From NCBI RefSeq assembly GCF_000429025.1, contig NZ_AUBB01000030.1, forward strand, positions 1-64,000: DNA of 64,000 nt, in the 5' to 3' direction. The first letter of the stretch is position 1, and each line of letters begins with the position of its first letter. Shown piece by piece: positions 47,381 through 56,006 of this stretch. Under the pieces are notes generated by a model. It was not told where the DNA came from. It worked only from the letters and a program-made list of their open reading frames with translations, and made no database searches. The translations under genes were made by a program, and so were the position numbers. This DNA is from Actinospineispora spinosispora DSM 44797. Its GTDB lineage: Bacteria > Actinomycetota > Actinomycetes > Mycobacteriales > Pseudonocardiaceae.

Positions 47381-48496
47381 CTACCCTCGGCCGAGCCGGT
47401 GCGTCAGCCCCGTAACCGCCTGAATGACCTGGTCCTGGCAGTCATCAGTGACGGCCCGGCTGAGCGGGAGAGATAACACCTCGTCCGCCCAACGGTCGGC
47501 GACCGGCTGAGGCCGCTGAGGCCCGAAAACCGGCTGCCGGTGCAGAGCCACCCGATAGTGGACCTGGGTCGCCACCCCGGCGTTGGCGAGTTCCCTAGCC
47601 AGTCGGTTTCGCTCCGGGTGCCGGATCACGAAGAGATGGTGCGCATCGATTACTCCGAGCGGCGCAGGCTGCAGGAGCAAGGAGCCGGGCAGAGACGCGC
47701 GATAACGGTCTACTCGTGCGGCGCGCTCCGCCTGCCGCTGGTCGAAATGGCGCAGCCGGACCAGCAGCACCGCAGCCTGGAGCTCATCCATCCTGCCGCT
47801 GATGCCCTCTTGGTCGAATTCATCTCGCCGTCCGGACGTCCCGAGGAATCGGGCCGAGGCGGCCCGCGCCGCCACCCTCGGGTCATCAACCACCACTGCC
47901 CCCGCGTCGCCGAGGGCGCCGAGGTTCTTGGTCGGATAGAAGCTCAGCGCGGCTCCGTGGCCAAGCGAGCCGACCGGGTGGCCGTCCACCGACCCGCCAA
48001 GCGCGTGCGCCGCATCCTCCAGCAATAAGATGCCGTGCTCAGCCGCGATCTCACCGAGCGCCGCGACATCGACAGGTCTGCCGTAGAGATGGACAGCCAA
48101 GATCGCCCTTGTCCGCGGCGTGATCAGGCGCCGGACGGCGTCGGGGTCGATGCAGTAGTCGCCCGGTCGGACGTCGGCGAAGATCGGACGCGCGCCGACC
48201 ATCGCGATCGCCTTGGCGGTGGCGAAGAAGCTCGCCGGAGTGGTGATGACCTCGTCACCACGACCGATCCCATGCGCGAGCAGCAGGATCTGCAGTGCTT
48301 GCGTACCACTGCCCACCCCGATCGCGTACCTGCTCCCGCAGCGCCGAGCCAGCTCACGTTCAAAATGGTCCACTTGCGGACCGTTCAGGAAACAGCCCGA
48401 TTCGATGACCTCGGTGAACGCATCCCGCAGTTCGCCGGCCAGCTCGCCGACCTCCTCGGCGAGGTTCAAGAACGGCACATAAGGTTTGTTCCACAT
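47381..48496 (-). CDS. DegT/DnrJ/EryC1/StrS-family aminotransferase
   Basis: 371 residues from ATG at 48496, chosen for GGGAGA eight bases upstream; a start 17 codons earlier lacks support. IGVGSGTQALQILLLAHGIG, TPASFFATAKAIAMVGARPI, LLLEDAAHALGG, the PLP lysine in SFYPTKNLGALGDAGAVV and GISGRMDELQAAVL are hallmarks of sugar-type aminotransferases. The family aminates nucleotide-linked keto sugars, or a ring ketone as in aminocyclitols. No other deoxysugar gene is in the window, so either the sugar genes lie outside or the substrate is not a sugar. Last gene of the operon starting at 55836. Confidence 0.9.
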   Translation of the reverse strand: MWNKPYVPFLNLAEEVGELAGELRDAFTEVIESGCFLNGPQVDHFERELARRCGSRYAIGVGSGTQALQILLLAHGIGRGDEVITTPASFFATAKAIAMVGARPIFADVRPGDYCIDPDAVRRLITPRTRAILAVHLYGRPVDVAALGEIAAEHGILLLEDAAHALGGSVDGHPVGSLGHGAALSFYPTKNLGALGDAGAVVVDDPRVAARAASARFLGTSGRRDEFDQEGISGRMDELQAAVLLVRLRHFDQRQAERAARVDRYRASLPGSLLLQPAPLGVIDAHHLFVIRHPERNRLARELANAGVATQVHYRVALHRQPVFGPQRPQPVADRWADEVLSLPLSRAVTDDCQDQVIQAVTGLTHRLGRG

Positions 48497-48564
48497 CAAC
48501 GTTCTCCCTCGCCGCCCAGGGTTTGGTCGTACTACCAGCACACGCACTCTTCGGTCGACCTCGA

Positions 48565-49899
48565 TCAGGAAACTCCACGGGATCTGCCGATCCTACGGTT
48601 CGGATAAGTGAGCATCTCTTCCAGTAATTCTGAGTACGCCGCGGCTAATCCTGACAACATTTCACCGCCTAGTACGCCACCATGGTCCTTCCATGACATG
48701 GTTATCCCGTCGGATTCCACGCGGAACATCACCGCTAGCATATAGTCGGAGAAGTCTTCCATGGGAAGCAGCTGCAGTGTGCACTGGTTGTGCCCACTCG
48801 TCATCTCGACCGAATGCAGATCGACGCCTTCCGATCTTGGTCGAATGTTCCAGTATTGAAAGAGGAACTTATTCGTGCAACCGCGCGCGGAGGGGCCGCT
48901 CAAGCCTGCGGCCCGCAGAATCTCTGGGAACGACAGATCGCCGTGCTCGATACCGGTCGTCAGCTCGTGGAGTGTCTTGTGCATGAAGGTCCGATAGGTA
49001 CCGTCGGGATCGACCTCATGGCGAAGCGGCAATGGATTGGAAAAGAATCCGACTTGGTCACGAATCTCTCGCTTCGTCCTGCCGTGATAGGGCGTCGAGA
49101 CAACGAGATCACTGACCCCCGTGTGATAGTACATCAAGAGAACGAACGCTCCGTGATAAATCGCGAGAGTGCGCACGCCGAGTTCTCTGGAAACTCTGCC
49201 GGCCATTCGTTGCGAGTCTGCTGACAGTCGGGTATGGAACACTGCGCAGTCCTGCGATCCCGCGACCGCCGGGAAATCCGGTACTGGCGGAGGAGGGGTG
49301 AGGCGATTGCGCCAGAACTCTCTGTGGGCGACACCCGCCGAACCCATCGCCACGGCATTCTGCCATTCGGCGAAGTCGGCCAACAGCGGAACGTTGTTCA
49401 CGGGTCGAAGAGTCGCGCCCCGGTATAAGTCGCGCAGCTGGGCGAACAACAGTGCGCACGATCTGGCGTCTAATACCACGTGATGTACCGTGAGAATTAG
49501 CAGGTTGTATCCATCACCATGTCGAATCTCCACTCTCGCCAAGGGCCCGACGGTCAAGTCGAACTGCATGGTCGCGGCCTGCCGACAGGCGAGCTCCAGT
49601 GGAAGATCTGTACGGGTCCGAGAAACTGGAATCGCAGGTACATCACTGAACCGCAGCCGAGGGCCGGCCACTGTGTCCACGATCCGCGACCGTAAGATCG
49701 GGTGCCGGGTGCCGATCTCGGCAACGGACGCACGCAGCGAATCGAAATCTAGATCGCCCGCCATGAGCATCGGAAAGCATAGGATATGCAGGCGACTTTG
49801 CGGATTCATCAGCCAGGACACCCAGATCGACCTCTGACTGAGAGACAGTGGTAGCTCTCTTATACCGTCGAATTCTGCGTCTGCCTCATCCACCACCAC
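48565..49899 (-). CDS. Free-standing NRPS condensation-type enzyme
   Basis: 444 residues forming one C domain. LPLSLSQRSIWVSWLM is motif C1 and VHHVVLDARS (H139-H140...D144) is the catalytic HHxxxD with Ala in place of the usual following Gly. STPYHGRTKREIRDQVGFFS and FMHKTLHELTTGIEHGDLSF fit C4-C5. The GTG start overlaps the end of the PKS gene by 14 bp, giving translational coupling. Such stand-alone C domains join a carrier-bound acyl or aminoacyl chain to a soluble or carrier-bound amine or alcohol, and can release the product. It may therefore replace the missing thioesterase function. Confidence 0.9.
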   Translation of the reverse strand: MVVDEADAEFDGIRELPLSLSQRSIWVSWLMNPQSRLHILCFPMLMAGDLDFDSLRASVAEIGTRHPILRSRIVDTVAGPRLRFSDVPAIPVSRTRTDLPLELACRQAATMQFDLTVGPLARVEIRHGDGYNLLILTVHHVVLDARSCALLFAQLRDLYRGATLRPVNNVPLLADFAEWQNAVAMGSAGVAHREFWRNRLTPPPPVPDFPAVAGSQDCAVFHTRLSADSQRMAGRVSRELGVRTLAIYHGAFVLLMYYHTGVSDLVVSTPYHGRTKREIRDQVGFFSNPLPLRHEVDPDGTYRTFMHKTLHELTTGIEHGDLSFPEILRAAGLSGPSARGCTNKFLFQYWNIRPRSEGVDLHSVEMTSGHNQCTLQLLPMEDFSDYMLAVMFRVESDGITMSWKDHGGVLGGEMLSGLAAAYSELLEEMLTYPNRRIGRSRGVS

Positions 49900-52800
49900 T
49901 CACCTCCGCTCCCCCGGCGCGGGCGTCAGCGAGCAGGGTCAGGCTCTCCTCGATCTGATCTTGGGTCAGTCCGAAGTCGACGAGCGCGGCGACCTCATCC
50001 ACTCCAGCCGCGGTCAGATTCGCCATTATTCTCACGGCGTCGGCTGAATCACCCATCAGTCCGCGATTGCCGAAATATTTCTCGAAAGCGCGATTCAGCA
50101 CAGCCTCCCGGTCCGGGGCAGACGCTGTCTTCAGATCCGCGGCCTGTATCCCACCGCCCATGGACCGCAAGAGCTCGCTGTGCTCGAGAATGTACTGTTT
50201 GAGCGGCTCCCGGCAAATCCGGCGCGCTTGCTCTCGCGTATCACCGATGAAGGTGTGTGCCATCACCGTGACCCGACCCGTCTTCGGATCCAGGCCGGCG
50301 TCGGCCCGGCTACGCCGATAGCTGCGCACCCGATCGGCGAGTTCGTCGACGGACAGGCTCAGCAGCGCGGTGAGGACATTGGCGCCCAGCCGTCCAGCGC
50401 GAACGAAACTGTCCTCACTCGCGGTCGCGCTGAGCCAGACCTGCAGATCGGGCTGCGCGGGCCGGGGAAAAGTGCGCACCGACTCGACCCTGCCATCGCC
50501 GGTGCGCACCTCAATCGCCTCGCCACGCCAGAGCCTGCGAACTGTGTCCAGCTCGCGTTCGAGCACGTCGTACCGGTCCGCGAAGTTGTCCGGGGCGAAG
50601 GCGAAATCGATCGGATGCCAGCCGGTGGCGAAGGAGATCGCCACTCGACCCCGGGAGATCTGGTCGACGACCGCCCACTCTTCGGCCACCCGCATCGGGT
50701 TGTGCAACGGGAGCACAACGCTCCCCGCCCGAATCCCTACCCGCTCGGTCACCGCGGCGATGGCGGCTCCGAGCACGGACGGATTGGGGTAGGCGCCACC
50801 GAAACTGTGGAAGTGCCGTTCCGGGGTCCAGATCGCCTCGAATCCGAGGCGGTCGGCGACCTTCGCGGTACGCAGTACGACCTCGTAGGAACTGTCGGTG
50901 ACTTCGTCGACCGGTGCGGAAAAGAAGATCACACTCAGGGCGGGGGTGCCCGGGGCCGGGCGCTCGACCGGGGTGGCGAGCGGGCGTCGTTGCGCGGTGG
51001 TGACCGGCGTCGGCGCCACAGGAGTCTGGGTGACCGCTGCGGGTCCGACCGGGTCCATCTGGTCGGCGGCCCGCTCGATCTGTCTGCGAAGGGCGTCGAA
51101 GGTCGGTTCCTCGAAGAACGCCTCCAGGCTCGCGGACGGAGCGAGCTGCTCCCGGACCCGGGACAGGAGGCGGACCGCGGCCAGGGAGTGCCCTTGTTCG
51201 AAGAAGTCCTCATGAGGGTTCACTTCGGTCAGCCCCAGAACCTCCCGCCAGATCGACATCAGCCTGGTGGTGACGTCGACGATCACGGTGTTCCGCTCGT
51301 CGCGAGAGGTGCTCACCTCGCGTGTGTCCGGTGGGGCGAGGTCCGTGGGTCGCGTCGGCTGCCGGCCTGGAACGGTCCGGGCAGTCCGGTCGATCCAATG
51401 GCGGTTCCGTGCGAAGGGGTAGCCGGGGAGGTCGACGAGGCCGGCCTGCCGAGCTCCGTAGTCGATGCGCAGGTCGGCGCCCCGCTGCCATAGCCGGGCG
51501 AGCAGATCCCGCCACGGGACGGCTCCGGCTCGGTCCGCGCCCAGCCCGGCGACGAGGTGCTCGTCGTCGAGTACCTCGCTCGCCCCGGCGAAGGTCTGGA
51601 GGGCATGGCCCGGCCCGATCTCGATCCAGCAGTTCGGCCGCAGGTCGCTCACGCCGTCCAGGGCGGCGGCGAACAGGACCGGTTCGGTGATCTGGCGAAC
51701 CCAGTAGCCGGGGTCGGCAAGCACTGTGGCGTCGGCGAGCTGTCCGGTCAGCGTCGAGGCCATCGGGGTGTGCGCGGCGCCCCAGGGTATGTCGGCCAGC
51801 GCCTCGCGAAGTCGGTCGGCGGCGCTGGTCATCATCGGATGGTGGAACGCCCGGCGCGAAGCCAGCTCGGACGCCCGAATTCCATCGCGGCGCACGGCGG
51901 CGAGGAATTCCGCCATGGGCGCCGGTGATCCGGACACCACGGACAGGAACGGTGCGTTCACCCCGGCGACTACGCAGTCCCCGGGCAGCCGCCGACGAAC
52001 GTCCGCTTCACCCAACGAGACCGCCACCATGCGTCCCTCGGGAGCCTCCTGCATCAACCTGCCGCGCTCCACCACGAGCCGTGCGGCATGCTCGAGAGGA
52101 AGGACTCCGCTGACGGTCGCGGCGGCGAACTCACCGACGCTGTGGCCGACCACCGCGACCGGCTCGAGGCCGAGGTCGCGCAGCCAACGGGATGCCGCGT
52201 ACTGCAGGGCGAACAGCACCGGCTGAGCGATCGCAGTGGTCTCCAGCTCAGGATCACCGCGAGCTACCAGCCCGGCCAGGTCCCGCCCCAGCGTCGCGGA
52301 GAGCTCGTGGCAGCTGTCGTCGAAGTACCACCGGAATGCCGGAACGTCTCCCGCGAGCTCCCGGGCGGTGGTGCCCGCCTCCGTCCCTTGTCCGGAGAAC
52401 ATGAGCACTGCGCGGACCTCATCGTCACGCCTGCCGAATCGCTGGTCGGCGACCGCGTGCCGCAATCCCGTCGCCGCTTCGGTGGCGCTCGCCGCCACCT
52501 GTGCATGCCGCCACGTGCCGCCCGATCGGCCGCGCAATTGCGCCGCCACTCGGCTGATCGGCACGTCGGACAGCGCATCGAGGTGGTCGGCGAGCGTCGA
52601 ACAGTAGCGGGCCAGTCCCTCCGGCGATCTCGCCGACAGGGTGAGCACCCTGGGCTTCGAGTCGTCGGTCGTGGTGCCCAGCGGCGAGTGCTGCTGGAGG
52701 ACCACATGAACGTTGGTGCCGCCCATGCCCAACGAGGTGACGCCGGCGGCGCGGACCTGGCCGGGGTTAGGCCAGACTTCGCTGTCCTCGGGGACGAAGA

Positions 52801-53971
52801 ACGGCGTGCCCGACCACTCGATCCGGTCGGTGGCCTTCTCGAAGTTCGCCACCGGGGGAACGACGCCGTCCCGCACGCACAGCACTGCCTTGACCAGTCC
52901 CAGCACCCCGGCCGCGGCGTCGGTGTGGCCGATGTTGGCCTTGAGCGCACCCAATGCGCACGTCCGGTGTGCCAGGCCGTCGCCGAAGGCCTCACGCAGG
53001 GCAGCCAGCTCGACGCCGTCGCCCAGCGAAGTGGCAGTGCCGTGCGCCTCCACATAACCGATCTGCGCCGGGTCCATGCCGGCGATGGCGAGCGCCTCGC
53101 GGATCACTCCTACCTGCCCGTCCACACTGGGCGCGGTGAACCCGACCTTGCCTCGGCCGTCGTTGTTCAGTGCGGACCCGGCGATCACCGCACTCACGAC
53201 GTCACCGTCGGTGATCGCATCCGACAGTCGCTTGAGTACCACGACACCGACGCCGTCACCGAGGACGGTGCCGTTGGCTCTGATGTCGAATGGGCGGCAG
53301 TAGCCGTCCAGCGACAGCGCGCTGCCTTCTTCCAGCGTGTAGCCGCGTTCGTCGGGCAGAGTGATCGAGACGCCGCCCGCGATCATCACGTCGGCCTGGT
53401 AGGTGAGCAGGTTCTGGATCGCCAGATGGATGGCGACCAGCGAAGACGAGCAGGCCGTTTGAACAGTGAGTACGGGGCCACGCAGGTTCAGCTGGTAGGC
53501 GATGCGGGTGGCGAGGAAGTCCTTGTCATTGCCGAGGCGGGCATCCAGCAGGTCCGCCGACGACGGGGCGGTGACGAAACCCGCTTCGACGTGCCGGGAC
53601 CAGTAGCGGTTCGCTCCACAGGAGGCGATGAGGCCCGCCCGGCCAGGGACTCGGTCCGGTGGGTAGCCCGCGTCCTCCAGGGCGTGCCACGTCGATTCCA
53701 GGAGTAGCCGGTGCTGCGGGTCGGTCACTCGAGCCTGCTCAGCGGCCATGCCGAAGAACCCGGCATCGAAGCAGTCCGAGTCCGCCAGCACGCCGTGTGC
53801 GCCGATGGTCGTCCGCGAGGGCGCGTCGGCGTCGGCGTCGGCCTGCCACCGGTGGATGAGGTCCTCCCCGGATCGAATGGCATCCCAGAACGTGGCCAGA
53901 TCCGCCGCACCCGCGGTACGCGCGCTCATGCCGACGACCGCGATCGGCGGCAGGCCTGCGTCTGATCCCAT
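49886..53971 (-). CDS. Hybrid PKS module: KS-AT-carrier-luciferase-like monooxygenase
   Basis: 1361 residues from ATG at 53971; its A is the last base of the upstream TGA (TGATG), so a coupled start. KS (about 8-430): TACSSS with Cys174, EAHGTAT and KANIGHT are complete. AT (about 525-830): GHSVGE with Ser611 and RAFHHP, the HAFH-like motif of malonyl-CoA specificity. Carrier (about 885-970): FFEQGHSL, Ser929. The C-terminal 350 residues are an FMN-dependent luciferase-like monooxygenase of the MupA type (EAIWTPERHFHSFGGAYPNP, VAISFATGWHPIDFAFAPDN, DLQVWLSATASEDSF). No KR, DH or ER. The module should extend an acyl or aminoacyl chain by malonate and hydroxylate it, probably on the carrier. 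Next to the Thr-activating gene, so a Thr-ketide is a plausible intermediate. Confidence 0.93.
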   Translation of the reverse strand: MGSDAGLPPIAVVGMSARTAGAADLATFWDAIRSGEDLIHRWQADADADAPSRTTIGAHGVLADSDCFDAGFFGMAAEQARVTDPQHRLLLESTWHALEDAGYPPDRVPGRAGLIASCGANRYWSRHVEAGFVTAPSSADLLDARLGNDKDFLATRIAYQLNLRGPVLTVQTACSSSLVAIHLAIQNLLTYQADVMIAGGVSITLPDERGYTLEEGSALSLDGYCRPFDIRANGTVLGDGVGVVVLKRLSDAITDGDVVSAVIAGSALNNDGRGKVGFTAPSVDGQVGVIREALAIAGMDPAQIGYVEAHGTATSLGDGVELAALREAFGDGLAHRTCALGALKANIGHTDAAAGVLGLVKAVLCVRDGVVPPVANFEKATDRIEWSGTPFFVPEDSEVWPNPGQVRAAGVTSLGMGGTNVHVVLQQHSPLGTTTDDSKPRVLTLSARSPEGLARYCSTLADHLDALSDVPISRVAAQLRGRSGGTWRHAQVAASATEAATGLRHAVADQRFGRRDDEVRAVLMFSGQGTEAGTTARELAGDVPAFRWYFDDSCHELSATLGRDLAGLVARGDPELETTAIAQPVLFALQYAASRWLRDLGLEPVAVVGHSVGEFAAATVSGVLPLEHAARLVVERGRLMQEAPEGRMVAVSLGEADVRRRLPGDCVVAGVNAPFLSVVSGSPAPMAEFLAAVRRDGIRASELASRRAFHHPMMTSAADRLREALADIPWGAAHTPMASTLTGQLADATVLADPGYWVRQITEPVLFAAALDGVSDLRPNCWIEIGPGHALQTFAGASEVLDDEHLVAGLGADRAGAVPWRDLLARLWQRGADLRIDYGARQAGLVDLPGYPFARNRHWIDRTARTVPGRQPTRPTDLAPPDTREVSTSRDERNTVIVDVTTRLMSIWREVLGLTEVNPHEDFFEQGHSLAAVRLLSRVREQLAPSASLEAFFEEPTFDALRRQIERAADQMDPVGPAAVTQTPVAPTPVTTAQRRPLATPVERPAPGTPALSVIFFSAPVDEVTDSSYEVVLRTAKVADRLGFEAIWTPERHFHSFGGAYPNPSVLGAAIAAVTERVGIRAGSVVLPLHNPMRVAEEWAVVDQISRGRVAISFATGWHPIDFAFAPDNFADRYDVLERELDTVRRLWRGEAIEVRTGDGRVESVRTFPRPAQPDLQVWLSATASEDSFVRAGRLGANVLTALLSLSVDELADRVRSYRRSRADAGLDPKTGRVTVMAHTFIGDTREQARRICREPLKQYILEHSELLRSMGGGIQAADLKTASAPDREAVLNRAFEKYFGNRGLMGDSADAVRIMANLTAAGVDEVAALVDFGLTQDQIEESLTLLADARAGGAEVSGGG

Positions 53972-55836
53972 CAAGTACCTTCCCCGTGCCGGTGGACTCG
54001 CAGTGACTCCACCGCGTCGACGAACCGGCTCCCTCGGTCGACGGCGTCGCGGCGGACCGCTTCTCCTGAGTGGTCCAGCCTGGCCGCGCAGGAGCGAATG
54101 GTGGGTGCGGCGAACAGGTCCGTCACCCGCACCGCATAGCCGAGGGCGACGAGTCCGTCCACGACGTCGACCACCGCCAGGGAGTGCCCGCCCGCGTCGA
54201 AGAAATTGACGTCGAGGTCCGTGACGGCCCGGCCGAGAACCTTCTGCCACACGTCCCGAACCACCCGCTGGGTGCCGCTGAGCACCGAGGTATCGCCCCG
54301 TTCGGCTCCGCGTCGTCTGATGGCTGTGCCGATCAGGCGGCGCAGGGCCGCCGGGTCGGTCTTACCGTGGGCGTCGAGCGGGATCGCCGCGACCGGTACC
54401 ACCAGCGACGGAATCATGTGCGGGGGCAGCGTGCCGCTGAGGCCGCGACGTACCTGCCCGATATCCGGCGCCGGACCGCCGCTGACGACCACGGCGCACA
54501 ATGCCTCGTTCTCGACCACGACCACGACGTCGCGCACACCGCACCGTTCGACCAGCGCCCGCTCCACCTCCTCGGGTTCCACGCGATGGCCCCGGAGGTT
54601 GAGCTGCCGGTCAGCACGGCCCAGGAACTCGACGTCCCCGCCGGGATGTGCGCGACCGAGGTCGCCGCTGCGGTACCAGCGCTGCGTCGTGCCCGCCGGG
54701 CTGATGGTGGACACGAACTTCTCGGCGGTGAGTTCCGGCCGGTTGTGGTACCCGAGTGCGACGCCCGCTCCGCCGACCCACAGCTCGCCCGTGACCCCCT
54801 CAGGGCAGACCCGCCCCTCGGCGTCCCTGATGGAGAGCTCGACGCCCGGAATCGGCGTGCCGATCATGCTGCGGCGCTCGGTCCCCAGCTGATCGAGGTC
54901 CACGGTAGACCTCGTGACATGCACCGTGGTCTCGGTGATCCCGTACATGTTGACGAACTCGACGTTCGGGCGGGGCGCGGAGCCCAGGGTTGTGTGGAGC
55001 TTGGCCGGATCCAGCCGCTCACCGCCGAAGATGACCAATCGGAGCGCGCCGTGCGCGCCGACGCGCACGACATCGCGCCACAGCCGGTAGAAAGCCGACG
55101 GGGTTTGATTGAGTACCGTGATTTTCTCCCGCGCTAGGATCGATGCCAGACGTCGAGGGTTACGGATCTCCTCGTACGTGGCGATCACCAGCGTGGCGCC
55201 ATAAGCCAGTGCGGTCCACATCTCCCACACTGAGAAGTCAAACGAGAAAGAGTGCGCGAGCAATAGCGTATCGCTTGTTCCGAAATTGAATTCCGCGGCA
55301 GGTCGACCGATAAGGCCGGCTAGATTCCGATGGCTTACCACCACTCCTTTGGGGCGGCCGGTAGTGCCTGAGGTGTAGATGACGTATGCGGGGTCATCGG
55401 CCTTGACCGGCCTGCCTGGGTTCTCGACCGAATGCCCGGTGGCCTCACCAGGGTCGGTGCGCGTCACACCCAGGCGGGTGCACACATCATCGGCCGCACC
55501 GTCCCCGACGATCACGGACAGTTCCGAATCAGTGGCCAGAAATCCCAGCCGTTCCTCAGGGTAACTGTCATCAAGCGGAACGTAGGCCGCGCCGGTCTTG
55601 AGCACCGCGAGCACCGCGACCACGAACTCGGGACCACGAGGCAGGCAGATGCCGACTCGACGGCCCGACTGAGCGCCATCGGCACTCAGCCGCAGGGCAA
55701 GCGCGTTCGCCCAGTCGTTCAGCTCCGCGTACGTCAATGTCCACGGTCCACGCGCGAGTGCCGGCCGAGAACCCGACTCTCTCACCCTATCCTCGAATAT
55801 GTCCACAATAGACATATTGTTGTCGGCATATCGCAT
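53971..55836 (-). CDS. NRPS A-PCP didomain, predicted L-threonine-activating
   Basis: 621 residues from ATG at 55836, with AAAGAGAG close upstream; earlier in-frame starts would translate the operator palindrome. A domain: YTSGTTGRPKG (A3, about 154), SFDFSVWEMW (A4, Asp at about 200), LNQTPSAFYRL, VIFGGE, NMYGITETTVHVT (A5, about 296), YRSGDLGR (A7) and the Lys in AHGKTD (A10). Reading the specificity positions gives D-F-W-N-I-G-M-V-H-K, the threonine code as I remember it. PCP: FFDAGGHSL with Ser552. No condensation domain, so this is a loading module. First gene of the operon, directly under the palindrome. Confidence 0.93.
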   Translation of the reverse strand: MRYADNNMSIVDIFEDRVRESGSRPALARGPWTLTYAELNDWANALALRLSADGAQSGRRVGICLPRGPEFVVAVLAVLKTGAAYVPLDDSYPEERLGFLATDSELSVIVGDGAADDVCTRLGVTRTDPGEATGHSVENPGRPVKADDPAYVIYTSGTTGRPKGVVVSHRNLAGLIGRPAAEFNFGTSDTLLLAHSFSFDFSVWEMWTALAYGATLVIATYEEIRNPRRLASILAREKITVLNQTPSAFYRLWRDVVRVGAHGALRLVIFGGERLDPAKLHTTLGSAPRPNVEFVNMYGITETTVHVTRSTVDLDQLGTERRSMIGTPIPGVELSIRDAEGRVCPEGVTGELWVGGAGVALGYHNRPELTAEKFVSTISPAGTTQRWYRSGDLGRAHPGGDVEFLGRADRQLNLRGHRVEPEEVERALVERCGVRDVVVVVENEALCAVVVSGGPAPDIGQVRRGLSGTLPPHMIPSLVVPVAAIPLDAHGKTDPAALRRLIGTAIRRRGAERGDTSVLSGTQRVVRDVWQKVLGRAVTDLDVNFFDAGGHSLAVVDVVDGLVALGYAVRVTDLFAAPTIRSCAARLDHSGEAVRRDAVDRGSRFVDAVESLRVHRHGEGT

Positions 55837-55875
55837 CGCGGCTCTCTTTCCCCCTGGATTCCAGGCGCAGGCAAC

Positions 55876-55904
55876 AACTAATCTCATATTCAACTGTGTG
55901 TCAA
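55876..55904 (-). promoter_or_regulatory. Candidate promoter of the leftward NRPS/PKS operon
   Basis: On the minus strand TTGACA (55904-55899) is followed after 17 bases by TTAGTT (55881-55876), about 40 bases before the ATG. The -35 is perfect, the -10 weak, as usual for activator-dependent promoters. The -35 lies inside the palindrome. Confidence 0.4.
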
Positions 55905-55929
55905 ACATGTTTGACACACAGTTGAATAT
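55886..55929. promoter_or_regulatory. Perfect 44-bp palindrome between divergent NRPS operons (operator)
   Basis: 22-bp arms (55886-55907 and 55908-55929) are exact inverted copies with no loop. The outer half-sites TTCAACTG and CAGTTGAA match the recalled StrR/NovG half-site TTCRACTG/CRGTYGAA, but are 22 bp apart rather than 11. The inner part contains TGTCAAACATGTTTGACA. It lies 50 bp from the leftward ATG and 77 bp from the rightward ATG. Confidence 0.9.
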
Positions 55930-56006
55930 CTTCGCGGCGCCGGACACTCTCATACTCGTCTACCGTTTTCGGAGGAGTCTTGATTGGACCGCAGCCAGGA
56001 GAGCCG

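Noticed and set aside
53972..54250. Longer N-terminus for the KS-AT gene starting at 54250
   Set aside because: The extra 93 residues are the carrier domain of the upstream gene read in another frame, Arg/Gly-rich and meaningless. ATG at 53971 is coupled to the upstream stop.
55836..55953. Longer N-terminus for the A-PCP gene starting at 55953
   Set aside because: It would translate the 44-bp palindrome; ATG at 55836 has a ribosome site and a normal A-domain start.
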